Assembly (NCBI RefSeq): GCF_009749525.1
Contig: NZ_WOAC01000015.1
Location: 1-64,000, forward strand
Source: Mesorhizobium xinjiangense
Lineage (GTDB): Bacteria > Pseudomonadota > Alphaproteobacteria > Rhizobiales > Rhizobiaceae
Direction: 5' to 3'
Length of the DNA stretch: 64,000 nucleotides
This document shows positions 26,057 to 35,448 of this stretch, in pieces. The notes beneath the pieces are model-generated. The model made no database searches. It was not told the DNA's origin and saw only the letters and a program-made list of their open reading frames with translations. Both the position numbers and the translations under genes were made by a program. Position 1 is the first letter of the stretch; every line of letters begins with the position of its first letter.

Positions 26057-28276
26057 TCAGGCCGCTTCCTTCGCCTTTCCGGCATAGGGATCGAAGCGGT
26101 CATAGAAGGTCTCGCCCTTCGCCGCCATGTCGGCAAGCAGCTTCGGCGCCTTGAACTGCGCGCCGTACTTCTTCTGCAAGTGCTTGGCCAGCTTGACGAA
26201 ACGCTCCACGCCGATGCCGTCGATATAGGACAGCGCCCCGCCGGTATAGGGCGCGAAGCCGAAGGCGAGGATCGAGCCGACATCGGCCTCGCGCGGGTCG
26301 GTGACGATCTTTTCCTCCATCACGCGGGCGGCCTCGAGCGCGATGGTGACGAGGAAGCGCTGCTTCAGTTCCTCGACATCGACATCCTCGGGCTCTTTCT
26401 GCCGATAGAGATCCTTCAGCCCCGGCCACAGATGCTTCTTGGCCGGCTTGGCCGGATAGTCATAAAAGCCCTTGCCGTTCTTGCGGCCGTGCCGGCCGTG
26501 CCTGTCGACCATGGTGTTGATCAGTTCGAACTGATCCTTGTCGACGGCCTTTTCGCCAAGATCGCGGATCGTCTGCTTCATGATCTTCTGGGCCAGGTCG
26601 ATCGCCGTTTCATCGGTGAGCGCCAGCGGGCCGACCGGCATGCCGGCCATTTTGGCCGCGTTCTCGATCATCGGCGCGGGCACGCCCTCGATCAGCATCT
26701 GATAGGCCTCGGACATGTAACGCAGCACGCAGCGATTGACGTAGAAGCCGCGCGTGTCGTTGACGACGATCGGCGTCTTCTTGATGGCGCGCACATAGTC
26801 GATCGCGACCGCCAGCGCCTCATCGCCCGTCTTTTTGCCGAGGATGATCTCGACCAGCATCATGCGGTCGACGGGCGAGAAGAAGTGGATGCCGACGAAA
26901 TTCTTCGGCCGCTTGGAGTTCTTCGCCAGGCCGGTGATCGGGATGGTCGAGGTGTTGGAGGCGAAGATCGCCGATGGCTTCAAGACCGCCTCGGATTTCT
27001 CCGTCGCACTCTTCTTGATCTCCGAATCCTCGAACACCGCCTCGATGACGAGATCGCAGCCGTCGAGCGCGGCGTAGTCGTCGGTCGGCGTAATCAGCGA
27101 CAGGAGCTTTTCCTTGTCCTCGGCGCTCGCCCGGCCCTTCTTGATCAGCCCGTCCATCAGACCGGCGGAGTGCTCCTTGCCCTTTTCGGCCGACGGCACG
27201 TCGCGGTCGATCAGCACGACCGGGATGCCGGCCTTCGCCGTGACATAGGCGATGCCCGCGCCCATGAAGCCGGCGCCGAGCACGCCGATCTTCTTGAACT
27301 TCGTCTGCGGCACGCCTTCGGGGCGGCGGGCACCCTTGTTGAGTTCCTGCAGCGAGACGAAGAGCGAGCGGATCATCATCTTCGCTTCGGTCGTCTGCAG
27401 GATCTCGGTGAAATAGCGCTGCTCGACCGTCAGCGCCGTGTCGAAGGGCACCAGCAGGCCCTCATAGACGCATTTGAGGATCGCGCTTGCCGCCGGATAG
27501 TTGCCGTAGGTCTCGCGGCGCAGGATGGCGATTGCCGGCGGCCAGAGATTGGCGCCGGCGGCCGAATAGACTGGACCGCCGGGCAGCTTGAAGCCCTTCT
27601 CGTCCCACGGCTGCACGGGCTTGAGCCCGTCCTTGATCATCTTCTTCGCGGTCTCGATCAGCTTCTTCGGCTTGACGATCTCGTGGATCAGTCCCATCGA
27701 CTTCGCCTTCTTGGGCGACAGGGTCTGCCCGGTCGTCAGCATCTGCAGGGCTTCCTGCGTGTTGGCGAGCCGGGGAACGCGCTGCGTGCCGCCGGCGCCG
27801 GGGAAGATGCCGACCTTAACCTCCGGCAGCGCCATCCTGACCTTGTCGGAATCGGCGGCCACGCGGCCATGGCAGGCGAGCGACAATTCGAACGCGCCGC
27901 CCATGCAGGTGCCGTTGATCGCCGAGACCCAGGGCTTGCCGCAGGTCTCGATCTTGCGCCACAGCCCGCTCATGCGGCCGGCGCCGTCGAACAGCATCTT
28001 GATCGCGGCGTCCTTGTCCTTCGCCTTTTCCTCTTCGAAGCGGCCGAGCATGCGCTTGAGCATTGTCAGGTCCGCGCCGCCGGAAAAGCTCTCCTTGCCG
28101 GAGGTGACGACGACGCCCTTGACCGCCTCGTCGGCGCTCGTCGCGTCGACTATTCTTTCCAGCTCGTCCATCGCCTCCTCGGTGAAGACGTTCATGGAGC
28201 GGTCGGGCATGTCCCATGTGACGAGCGCGATGCCGTCGGCATCGGTCTCGACGGTGAAATTCTTGTAGTCGGTCAT
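26057..28276 (-). CDS. Bifunctional enoyl-CoA hydratase / 3-hydroxyacyl-CoA dehydrogenase (FadB/FadJ type)
   Basis: A 739-residue trifunctional-alpha-like enzyme of fatty acid beta-oxidation. The N-terminal crotonase domain (about 1-200) has SFSGGADLTML and PEVKVGIFPGAGGTQRV, with the catalytic Glu. The NAD-binding domain begins at KIGVLGAGFMGAGIAYVTAK (about 335) and includes FASNTSTIPIT, VGIHFFSPVDRM, and TPIVVNDTRGFYVNRC; the C-terminal dehydrogenase domains end near 730. The thiolase partner lies upstream in the same direction, with a repeat element between. Good ATG at 28276 (GGAGAAACTC upstream). Confidence 0.94.
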   Translation of the reverse strand: MTDYKNFTVETDADGIALVTWDMPDRSMNVFTEEAMDELERIVDATSADEAVKGVVVTSGKESFSGGADLTMLKRMLGRFEEEKAKDKDAAIKMLFDGAGRMSGLWRKIETCGKPWVSAINGTCMGGAFELSLACHGRVAADSDKVRMALPEVKVGIFPGAGGTQRVPRLANTQEALQMLTTGQTLSPKKAKSMGLIHEIVKPKKLIETAKKMIKDGLKPVQPWDEKGFKLPGGPVYSAAGANLWPPAIAILRRETYGNYPAASAILKCVYEGLLVPFDTALTVEQRYFTEILQTTEAKMMIRSLFVSLQELNKGARRPEGVPQTKFKKIGVLGAGFMGAGIAYVTAKAGIPVVLIDRDVPSAEKGKEHSAGLMDGLIKKGRASAEDKEKLLSLITPTDDYAALDGCDLVIEAVFEDSEIKKSATEKSEAVLKPSAIFASNTSTIPITGLAKNSKRPKNFVGIHFFSPVDRMMLVEIILGKKTGDEALAVAIDYVRAIKKTPIVVNDTRGFYVNRCVLRYMSEAYQMLIEGVPAPMIENAAKMAGMPVGPLALTDETAIDLAQKIMKQTIRDLGEKAVDKDQFELINTMVDRHGRHGRKNGKGFYDYPAKPAKKHLWPGLKDLYRQKEPEDVDVEELKQRFLVTIALEAARVMEEKIVTDPREADVGSILAFGFAPYTGGALSYIDGIGVERFVKLAKHLQKKYGAQFKAPKLLADMAAKGETFYDRFDPYAGKAKEAA

Positions 28277-28300
28277 TGGAGAGTTTCTCCTTGGCGGTGC

Positions 28301-28449
28301 CGTTCCCTCCCCTTGAGGGAGGATGACCCGCGAAGCGGGTCGGGTGGGGTAATCTCAATTGATACGACATGATAGGATCAGCGCACTGCCGCGACGACCC
28401 CACCCCGGCGCTGACGCGCCGACCCTCCCCTCAAGGGGGAGGGTAAGGG
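28301..28449. repeat. Long inverted-repeat intergenic element (family B, copy 2)
   Basis: CCCTCCCCTTGAGGGAGGAT at the left and GACCCTCCCCTCAAGGGGGA at the right form the ends; a GACCCGCGAAGCGGGTC hairpin and a GGCGCTGACGCGCC hairpin lie just inside. It fills the gap between the thiolase and bifunctional genes. Confidence 0.65.
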
Positions 28450-28452
28450 GCG

Positions 28453-29661
28453 CTACACCCGCTCGATAATCGTCGCCGTGCCCATGCCGGCGCCGATGCA
28501 CAAGGTCACCAGCGCGGTGTTGAGATCGCGGCGTTCCAATTCGTCGAGCACCGTACCGAAGATCATCGCGCCGGTTGCGCCGAGCGGATGGCCCATAGCG
28601 ATCGCGCCGCCGTTGACGTTGATGTTGTCATGATCGATATCGAAGGCCTGCATGTAGCGCAGCACGACGGAGGCGAAGGCCTCGTTGAGCTCGAAGAGGT
28701 CGATGTCGGAGAGCTTCATCTTCGCCTTCTTCAGAAGCTTCTCGGTGACGTCGACCGGGCCGGTCAGCATGATCGCCGGTTCCGAACCGATATTGGTGAA
28801 GGCCTTGATGCGCGCGCGCGGCTTCAGCCCCATCGCCTTGCCGGCCTTCTTCGAGCCGAGCAGGACAGCGGCCGCGCCGTCGACGATGCCGGACGAATTG
28901 CCGGCATGGTGGACGTGATTGACGCCCTCGATCTCGGGATAGCGCTGGACGGCAACGGCGTCGAAGCCGCCCATCTCGCCGGGCATGACGAAGGAAGGGT
29001 TGAGCGAGGCCAGGGACTGCATGTCGGTCGAGGGCCGCATATGCTCGTCACGGTCGAGGATGGTCAGGCCGTTCTGGTCCTTGATCGCAATGACGGACTC
29101 CTTGAACCGCCCCTTTTCCCAAGCCTTGGCCGCGCGCTTCTGGCTTTCCACCGCATAGGCGTCGACATCGTCGCGGGAAAAGCCGTATTTCGTCGCGATC
29201 AGATCCGCCGAAACGCCCTGCGGCATGAAATAGGCCGGCAGACCGACTGAGGGGTCCATGAACCAGGCGCCGCCCGACATGCCCATGCCGACACGCGACA
29301 TCGATTCCACGCCGCCGGCGATCACGATCTCGTCGGAGCCGCCGGCGATCTTGGCTGCACCCAGATTGATGGCATCGAGGCCGGACGCGCAGAAGCGCGA
29401 GATCTGCATGCCCGGCGCCTCGGTGGCGTAACCCGCCTCGAAGGCGGCGGCGCGTGGAATGACCGAGCCCGCCTCGCCGACCGGATCGACGCAGCCGAAG
29501 ATGATGTCGTCGACCTTCGCCGTGTCGAGCCCGTTGCGATCGCGCACCGCCTCCAGCGTTCTTGCAGCCAGACGCACAGCTGGCACCTCGTGCAGCGAGC
29601 CGTCCTTCTTTCCGCTCCCGCGCGGCGTGCGCACGGCGTCATAGACATAAGCATCAGCCAT
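28453..29661 (-). CDS. Acetyl-CoA C-acyltransferase (thiolase)
   Basis: A 402-residue thiolase completing each beta-oxidation cycle. The nucleophile cysteine is in [14 protein letters not shown] (about residue 91). The C-terminal catalytic motifs are [28 protein letters not shown] (His) and [12 protein letters not shown] (second Cys). It is the beta-subunit partner of the bifunctional enzyme at 26057. The ATG at 29661 has GGAGACATCC upstream. Confidence 0.94.
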   Translation of the reverse strand: MADAYVYDAVRTPRGSGKKDGSLHEVPAVRLAARTLEAVRDRNGLDTAKVDDIIFGCVDPVGEAGSVIPRAAAFEAGYATEAPGMQISRFCASGLDAINLGAAKIAGGSDEIVIAGGVESMSRVGMGMSGGAWFMDPSVGLPAYFMPQGVSADLIATKYGFSRDDVDAYAVESQKRAAKAWEKGRFKESVIAIKDQNGLTILDRDEHMRPSTDMQSLASLNPSFVMPGEMGGFDAVAVQRYPEIEGVNHVHHAGNSSGIVDGAAAVLLGSKKAGKAMGLKPRARIKAFTNIGSEPAIMLTGPVDVTEKLLKKAKMKLSDIDLFELNEAFASVVLRYMQAFDIDHDNINVNGGAIAMGHPLGATGAMIFGTVLDELERRDLNTALVTLCIGAGMGTATIIERV

Positions 29662-29719
29662 TGGATGTCTCCTTGTTGACGCGGCGCCGGGAGGCGGCCG
29701 CGAAATATCGAGTTTCCAC

Positions 29720-30352
29720 CTATTGACCGGAGGGCATCAGCGCCTCGGGCGCCGCCCATCCGTCGAGATTGCGAATGCGATCCAGCCATGCGGCGATGGC
29801 CGGGTACTCGTTCCAGTCGGCGCCGATCTGATCGGGCCAGAAGAGATAGCCGCACATCGAGATATCGGCGATGGTCGGCCGCGCGGCGGCAACCCACTCC
29901 CGTCCTTCAAGATGGGTATCGAGCACCTTCCATGCATCCTTTGCGCGGGCATAGATGAACTCGGCCGTCGGGTCGCCCGCCTTGCCGCGAAAATGGCGCA
30001 TGAAGCGCTCGGTCGCCGTGTAGCTGGTGAGCTTATGGTTGTCGTAGAGGACCCAGCGCAGGATCTCGTATTCTTCGGCCTCGCTCTCATGGCCGAAACG
30101 ACCGAGGCGGCGCGACAGATAGGTCAGGATCGCGCCCGACTGGCTGAGCGTGAAATCGCCGTCGGCACGATGGTGCACGAGGATCGGCGCCTCGCCCATG
30201 ACGTTGACGGCGCGGTATTCCTCGCTGCGCGTCTCGCCCTTGAAGAATTCCACGCCGCGTGGCTCCCAGTCGGCGCCGCACAGTTCGAGCATGAGCGCGA
30301 CCTTGTAGGCGTTGCCGCTCTCGGCGAAACAGTAGAGGGTGAATTCGGCCAT
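29720..30352 (-). CDS. Glutathione S-transferase family protein
   Basis: A 210-residue two-domain GST. The thioredoxin-like N-terminal domain reads FTLYCFAESGNAYKVALMLE (serine near the start as likely thiol-binding residue), and the GSH-binding loop is GEAPILV with LSQSGAILTYLSRR. The C-terminal helical domain contains RPTIADISMCGYLFW. It starts three bases after the acyl-CoA dehydrogenase stop, so is translated from the same message. Its role in acyl-CoA metabolism is unknown. Confidence 0.9.
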   Translation of the reverse strand: MAEFTLYCFAESGNAYKVALMLELCGADWEPRGVEFFKGETRSEEYRAVNVMGEAPILVHHRADGDFTLSQSGAILTYLSRRLGRFGHESEAEEYEILRWVLYDNHKLTSYTATERFMRHFRGKAGDPTAEFIYARAKDAWKVLDTHLEGREWVAAARPTIADISMCGYLFWPDQIGADWNEYPAIAAWLDRIRNLDGWAAPEALMPSGQ

Positions 30353-30355
30353 CGT

Positions 30356-31525
30356 CTAAAGGCTCCTCGCGATCAGCAGTTTCATGATTTCGTTGGTACC
30401 CCCATAGATGCGCTGGACGCGGGCGTCGCGATACATGCGGGCGATCGGATATTCGTTCATATAGCCATAGCCGCCGTGAAGCTGCAGGCACTCGTCGACG
30501 ATCTTGCCCTGCAGGTCGCTCAGCCAGTATTTCGCCATCGAGGCGGTCACCGGGTCGAGCCCGCCGTCGATGTGGCGCGCTACGCAATCATTGTAGAACA
30601 CGCGGCCGATGGTCGCCTCCGTCTTCAGTTCGGCGAGCTTGAACTGCGTGTTCTGGAAATCGATGACCGCCTTGCCGAAGGCCTTGCGATCCTTGACGTA
30701 GTCGATGGTCAGCGCCAGCGCACGCTCGACCATGGAGATGGCTGTCGTGCCGATCTGCAGGCGCTCCTGGGGCAGTTGCTGCATCAGCTGGACAAAGCCC
30801 TGCCCTTCCTCGGCCCCGAGCAGATTGGCCGTCGGCACGCGCATGTCGTTGAAGAAGAGCTCGGAAGTGTCGTTCGACTTCAGCCCGATCTTGTCGAGGT
30901 TGCGGCCGCGCTCGAAACCGTCGACCTCGTCGGTTTCCACGACGATGAGCGAGGTGCCCTTGGCGCCCTTTTCGGGATCGGTCTTGGCGACGACGATGAT
31001 CAGATTGGCAAGCTGGCCGTTGATGATGAAGGTCTTGGAGCCGTTGATGCGGTACTGGTTGCCGTCCTTTTCGGCGCGCGTCTTGATGCCCTGCAGGTCG
31101 GAGCCGGCGCCCGGCTCGGTCATGGCGATGGCGCCAATCAGCTCGCCACTCGCCATTTTCGGCAGCCACTTCTTCTTCTGCTCCTCGGAGCCGTAATGGA
31201 GGATGTAGGGCGCGACGATGGAGTTGTGCAACGCGATGCCGAAGCCGTCGACGCCGACATGACTGACCGCCTCGATGATCGCGCTCTCATGCGCGAACGT
31301 GCCGCCCGAACCGCCATATTCCTCCGGAATGGAAGCGCAAAGAAGACCGTTCTGGCCGGCCTTCAGCCAGCTTTCCCGGTCGAAGATCTCGGCCTTTTCG
31401 AATGCCTCGTAGCGCGGCGCGATCTCGGCTTCGAGAAAGCGCGTCGCCATGTCGTAAAGCATGGCAACGTCCTCACCCGCCCAGGCGGGCTTGGGCAGGC
31501 CGAGGATGGAAGCGGGGTCGGTCAT
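30356..31525 (-). CDS. Acyl-CoA dehydrogenase (about 390 residues)
   Basis: An FAD enzyme making the first double bond in acyl-CoA breakdown. The 389-residue product has LCASIPEEYGGSGG, AIAMTEPGAGSDLQGIKT (flavin loop), KTFIINGQLANLIIVVAKT, FGKAVIDFQNTQFKLAE, and the C-terminal QLHGGYGYMNEYPIARMYRD with the usual RDARVQRIYGGTNEIM end. ATG 31525 has GGAG upstream. It leads the segment acyl-CoA dehydrogenase, GST, thiolase. Confidence 0.93.
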   Translation of the reverse strand: MTDPASILGLPKPAWAGEDVAMLYDMATRFLEAEIAPRYEAFEKAEIFDRESWLKAGQNGLLCASIPEEYGGSGGTFAHESAIIEAVSHVGVDGFGIALHNSIVAPYILHYGSEEQKKKWLPKMASGELIGAIAMTEPGAGSDLQGIKTRAEKDGNQYRINGSKTFIINGQLANLIIVVAKTDPEKGAKGTSLIVVETDEVDGFERGRNLDKIGLKSNDTSELFFNDMRVPTANLLGAEEGQGFVQLMQQLPQERLQIGTTAISMVERALALTIDYVKDRKAFGKAVIDFQNTQFKLAELKTEATIGRVFYNDCVARHIDGGLDPVTASMAKYWLSDLQGKIVDECLQLHGGYGYMNEYPIARMYRDARVQRIYGGTNEIMKLLIARSL

Positions 31526-31562
31526 GAGTTGACTCCAGGCAATCGCGACGTGTCGCGGTTCG

Positions 31563-31728
31563 TCACCCCCCCTCTGGCCTGCCGGCCATCTCCCCCTCAA
31601 GGGGGGAGATTGGCTGTCGCGTCCGCATTCGCCAATCATGCACGTTCCAGGACTGGCGATACCGTTGGCGCTGCTGATCTCCCCCCTTGAGGGGGAGATG
31701 GCCGGCAGGCCAGAGGGGGGTGCGAAGG
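31563..31728. repeat. Long inverted-repeat intergenic element (family A, copy 1)
   Basis: Near-perfect arms of about 45 bases: CCCCCCTCTGGCCTGCCGGC continuing into CATCTCCCCC at the left, and the reverse complement at the right (GGGGGAGATGGCCGGCAGGC...AGAGGGGGG). Centre about 65 bases, no gene. The closest copy is at 52240-52397. The long arms and fixed ends suggest a MITE-like element. Confidence 0.72.
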
Positions 31729-31797
31729 AACGACACCATCTCAGAACGATCTATCCCACGCCGACAACAAGTTCAACTTTGAACTGTTTGATTCGAC

Positions 31798-33594
31798 TCA
31801 AAACGCCTCCGCATCGAGTGCCATCATCGAGTCCGCCCCGGACGAGATACGCGCCAGATGCGCCGCCGTCTCCGGCATGACCCGCTCCATGAAATAGCGC
31901 GCCGTGACGAGCTTGTTTTCATGGAAGGCAGCGTCGTCCCCGGCCCCGTCGGCGAGCCTGGCCTGAGAGGCCTTGGCCATCCGGCCCCACATATAGCCGA
32001 GCGCCACGAGGCCAAAGAGATGCATGTAGTCGTTCGAGGCCGCGCCGGCATTGTCGGGCTTTTCCATCGCGTTCTGCATCAGCCACATGGTCGCTGCCTG
32101 CAGGTCGTTGAGACCCTTCTTCAGCGCCTTGGTGAACGGCGCCATTGTCTCATCCGCGCGGTTGTCCTCGCAGAAATCGCCCACTTCCTTGAAGAAGGCC
32201 TGCACGGCGCGCCCGCCATTCATGGCCAGCTTGCGGCCCACGAGGTCGAGCGCCTGGATGCCGTTGGCGCCTTCATAGATCTGGGTGATGCGGGCGTCGC
32301 GCACGAACTGGCTCATGCCGTGCTCTTCGATATAGCCGTGGCCGCCGAAGACCTGCTGCGCCATCACCGCATGCTCGAAGCCCTTGTCGGTGAGAACACC
32401 CTTGATGACCGGCGTCATCAGCCCGAGATGATCGTCGGCCGCCTGGCGCTGCTTCTCGTCTTCGGAACGGTGCGCCACGTCGGATTTCAGCGCCGTCCAC
32501 AGGATGAGCGCGCGGCCGGCCTCGTTGAACGCCCTCATGGTCATCAGGCTGCGGCGGATGTCGGGATGGACGATGATCGGATCGGCCTTCTTGTCGGGCG
32601 CCTTCGGCCCCGACAGCGCACGACCCTGCAGGCGTTCCCTGGCATAGCCGGCGGCGTTCTGGTAGGCGGTCTCGGCAATCGACAGCCCCTGCATACCGAC
32701 GCCGAGGCGCGCCTCGTTCATCATCACGAACATCGCCTTCAGCCCGCCATTCTCCTCACCGATCAGAAAGCCCTTCGCCTCGTCATAATTCATGACGCAG
32801 GTCGCGTTGCCGTGGATGCCCATCTTCTCCTCGATCGAGCCGCAGGAGACGCCGTTGGGCGCACCGACATTGCCGTCGGTGTCGACCTCGTATTTGGGAA
32901 CGATGAACAAGGAGATTCCCTTCGTGCCCTCCGGCGCGCCCTCGATGCGCGCCAGCACGAGATGGATGATGTTGACCGACATGTCGTGCTCGCCGGCCGA
33001 GATGAAGATCTTCTGGCCGGAGATCTTGTAGGCGCCGTCGCCGCTCGGAACCGCCTTGGTGCGCAGCAGGCCGAGATCGGTGCCGCAATGCGGCTCGGTC
33101 AGGTTCATCGTGCCGGTCCACACGCCCTCGATCAGCTTCGGCACGAAGGACTGTTTCTGCTCGTCCGAGCCATGGGCGAGGATCGCGGCAATCGCGCCCT
33201 GGGTGAGGCCGGGATACATCATCAGCGCCATATTGGCGGAGGACAGATATTCGCCAATGGCCGAGTGGACCGCATAGGGCAGGCCCTGGCCGCCATACTC
33301 GGCCGGAGCGGAAAGCCCCATCCAGCCGCCCTCGCAATACTGGTCGTATGCGTTCTTGAAGCCCTTTGGCGTCGTCACCGAGCCGTCGTCATGGCGCACG
33401 CAGCCTTCCCGGTCGCCGGAATGGTTGAGCGGCTGCATGACGTTTTCCGCCAGCTTCGCGCCCTCCTCCAGAATGGCTTCCAGCACGTCCGGCGTTGCGT
33501 CGGCAAAGCCGGCGAGATTGGAATAGCGCTCATATCCGAGCACATCCTTGAGCACGAAGAGCGTATCGCGAACAGGCGCCTTGTAGATCGGCAT
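31798..33594 (-). CDS. Acyl-CoA dehydrogenase with C-terminal extension (about 600 residues)
   Basis: A 598-residue FAD acyl-CoA dehydrogenase of the long, DmdC/AcdA-like class. The first 450 residues carry the fold ([94 protein letters not shown] with the likely catalytic Glu) and the last 130 a helical extension typical of this class. ATG 33594 has GGAGGATGTGTG upstream. A 22-base palindrome (33679) lies in its upstream region. An inverted-repeat element separates it from the next acyl-CoA dehydrogenase gene. Substrate unknown. Confidence 0.92.
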   Translation of the reverse strand: MPIYKAPVRDTLFVLKDVLGYERYSNLAGFADATPDVLEAILEEGAKLAENVMQPLNHSGDREGCVRHDDGSVTTPKGFKNAYDQYCEGGWMGLSAPAEYGGQGLPYAVHSAIGEYLSSANMALMMYPGLTQGAIAAILAHGSDEQKQSFVPKLIEGVWTGTMNLTEPHCGTDLGLLRTKAVPSGDGAYKISGQKIFISAGEHDMSVNIIHLVLARIEGAPEGTKGISLFIVPKYEVDTDGNVGAPNGVSCGSIEEKMGIHGNATCVMNYDEAKGFLIGEENGGLKAMFVMMNEARLGVGMQGLSIAETAYQNAAGYARERLQGRALSGPKAPDKKADPIIVHPDIRRSLMTMRAFNEAGRALILWTALKSDVAHRSEDEKQRQAADDHLGLMTPVIKGVLTDKGFEHAVMAQQVFGGHGYIEEHGMSQFVRDARITQIYEGANGIQALDLVGRKLAMNGGRAVQAFFKEVGDFCEDNRADETMAPFTKALKKGLNDLQAATMWLMQNAMEKPDNAGAASNDYMHLFGLVALGYMWGRMAKASQARLADGAGDDAAFHENKLVTARYFMERVMPETAAHLARISSGADSMMALDAEAF

Positions 33595-33678
33595 CACACA
33601 TCCTCCAGCAAGACCCCCGCGATGCCACAGGAATACCCAGGAGGCGGAGGCTATCATCGAAGTCGCCACTAGCAAACT

Positions 33679-33700
33679 TTGACGTTTGCGTAAACGTCAA
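33679..33700. promoter_or_regulatory. Perfect palindromic operator upstream of the long acyl-CoA dehydrogenase gene
   Basis: TTGACGTTT (33679-33687), four bases (GCGT), then AAACGTCAA (33692-33700): nine perfectly paired positions. Nearly the same site occurs at 55449-55470 before a flavin oxidoreductase gene. The pattern resembles the GACGTTTACGTAAACGTC-like sites of MerR/LiuR-type regulators of branched-chain and fatty acid breakdown, as far as I recall. A MerR gene of suitable type lies at 41216. Confidence 0.6.
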
Positions 33701-33791
33701 TTTTACGCTGCGACAGGAGAATACGTCCGCGGTCATAGGTTCATGGCAAAGAGCCAGCCTAGGCTGTTGGCCATCGCGCGCTCGTTCGAGA

Positions 33792-34688
33792 TCAACCCTT
33801 GGCGACTTCGCCTTGCCTTTCGCGGCGCTCGGAGCGACCGAGAATCAGGAGCTCGAATGTAACGCAGACCGGATTGGCGCCATGGGTCAGCCACCCGCTG
33901 GAGATTTCGCCGTCCATGCCGACCATGGCGATCTCGAACGCCGCACGCGGACCCTGCGACGTGGCCTCGAGGCGACCTTCGCGAATCAGCACCTCGGTCG
34001 CGTAGGAGGCGACGCTGCGCCCATTGGCATAGTCCGCGCCGATCAGGCTGCCGATGCCGACGATGTCGGCGGCTGCGAACCCATGTTCCCGGCAAATCGC
34101 CTCGACGGCCAAGCTTATGTCCTCATTTGGCCGCACGGTCGCAAGAACGGCATTGAGCGGGCCGGCATTGTTCGCCGACTCAACGGCCCGCGGCGCGAAC
34201 AGGCGAAAATTCGTTTCCGCATCGTCCGTCACATCCAGGACGGCGCCCCTCAGGCCGAAGGCCTGCACATGCGTCGGCTCTTCCAGTTCGGCTTCGAACG
34301 GCAACAGATGCCCCATTAAGATTCCAGCACCCGGCACGTCCCACAGGCCGTGGCAATGAAGGAAAGGCTCACCGTCGCGCCGGCCGAGATGCAGGCCGGC
34401 CCGCTTGATGACACCGCCCGCCGCCGGTGCGCGCGTGTCGCTGTACCAGGCCGCATGGTCGCGATCCGGGCTTGCCGCCGGGATGACATAGTTCATCTGC
34501 CGCATGGCCACGTCTTCAAGCAGCGCATAGCCGCCGATGTAGCCATGTGCAGCGAACGCTTCGGCCACTGCGGTGTTGAACGGCTTGCCGCCTTCCACCG
34601 TCAAGATCAGCGCTTCGGCCCGACAGGCGGCGGCGGAATAGCGGGCCACGGCCACGGGACCCGGATGCCGTATGCTGCGCCCGCTCAT
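33792..34688 (-). CDS. Tandem PPC/DUF296-domain protein
   Basis: A 298-residue protein with two PPC (plant and prokaryote conserved, DUF296) domains. The first (about 10-160) shows LTVEGGKPFNTAVAEAFAAHG, FLHCHGLWD with histidines, and GILMGHLLPFEAELEEPTHV. The second (about 175-290) shows TVRPNEDISLAVEAICREHG, IVGIGSLIGADYANG, and GEISSGWLTHGANPVCVTFE. PPC domains often form trimers that bind metal, but enzyme function is unproven. The ATG at 34688 overlaps the stop of the SDR gene (ATGA), so translation is coupled. Last gene of the iclR operon. Confidence 0.78.
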   Translation of the reverse strand: MSGRSIRHPGPVAVARYSAAACRAEALILTVEGGKPFNTAVAEAFAAHGYIGGYALLEDVAMRQMNYVIPAASPDRDHAAWYSDTRAPAAGGVIKRAGLHLGRRDGEPFLHCHGLWDVPGAGILMGHLLPFEAELEEPTHVQAFGLRGAVLDVTDDAETNFRLFAPRAVESANNAGPLNAVLATVRPNEDISLAVEAICREHGFAAADIVGIGSLIGADYANGRSVASYATEVLIREGRLEATSQGPRAAFEIAMVGMDGEISSGWLTHGANPVCVTFELLILGRSERRERQGEVAKG

Positions 34689-35443
34689 TGCGACAACCCC
34701 GCATTGACGAACCCGCCGTCGACGGCCAGCACCTGCCCGTTCACATAACTCGCATCGTCCGACATCAGAAAGGCGATCGCACCGGCAACCTCCGCCGTCG
34801 AACCATAGCGCCGCAACGGGACACGCTTGTGCCACTGCTCGCGCACGTCCTCGGTGTGCACCTTTCGCGCCAGAGGCGTGTCTATCGGCCCCGGCGCCAC
34901 CGCATTGACGCGAATGCCGTGGGGGCCCAATTCGTTGGCCATCACCATCGTCAACGTGTTGATGCCGCCCTTGGACGCACCATAGGCGCTGCGTCCCTTG
35001 TTTCCGCACAATCCGGAAATCGAGCTGATATGGACGATGGAGCCGGTCTCGCCGCCTTCCAGCCACAGGCGCGCCGCGGCGCGGGCGACGATGAACGACC
35101 CCGTCAGATTGACGTCGACGATGCGGCGGAAATCCGCGACGCTCGTGTCGATACATGGCCGGTCGATGGCGATGCCGGCGGAATTGACGACACCGGCCAG
35201 CCGGCATTCCGATGCAATATCGGCAAGAGCGCGGTCGACCGATACCTCGTCCGTGACGTTGCAGGCCAAACCGCGTGCGGCTTCAAGGCCGAGTGCAGAA
35301 CAGGCTTCCCGCAGCGCCTCGCTCTTCAGATCGAGCAGCCAGGGCGCAAATCCGCGTTCCATCAGATGCCGGGCCGTTGCGAGCCCGATGCCCGAAGCTC
35401 CACCCGTTATCGCCACGACTTTCAGGTCGTTTGCAGCCGCCAT
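34685..35443 (-). CDS. Short-chain dehydrogenase/reductase
   Basis: A 252-residue classical SDR using NAD(P). The cofactor motif is VVAITGGASGIGLATARHL, followed by NSAGIAI, the catalytic SISGLCGNKGRSAYGASKGG (Ser, Tyr, Lys) and VNAVAPGPIDTPL. It likely oxidises a hydroxyl group on the CoA-linked substrate made by the upstream ligase, but the substrate is unknown. ATG 35443 follows the ligase stop; an overlapping GTG at 35452 (GTGA) is another possible start. Confidence 0.9.
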   Translation of the reverse strand: MAAANDLKVVAITGGASGIGLATARHLMERGFAPWLLDLKSEALREACSALGLEAARGLACNVTDEVSVDRALADIASECRLAGVVNSAGIAIDRPCIDTSVADFRRIVDVNLTGSFIVARAAARLWLEGGETGSIVHISSISGLCGNKGRSAYGASKGGINTLTMVMANELGPHGIRVNAVAPGPIDTPLARKVHTEDVREQWHKRVPLRRYGSTAEVAGAIAFLMSDDASYVNGQVLAVDGGFVNAGLSQ

Positions 35444-35448
35444 CACCT

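Noticed and set aside
26180-28372. A 730-codon open frame opposite the beta-oxidation gene
   Set aside because: Shadow of the bifunctional enzyme; no recognisable fold, start inside the repeat's complement.
31563-31728. Insertion sequence or transposase remnant
   Set aside because: Inverted arms are clear but there is no coding sequence and the element is only about 165 bases; treated as a MITE-like repeat.
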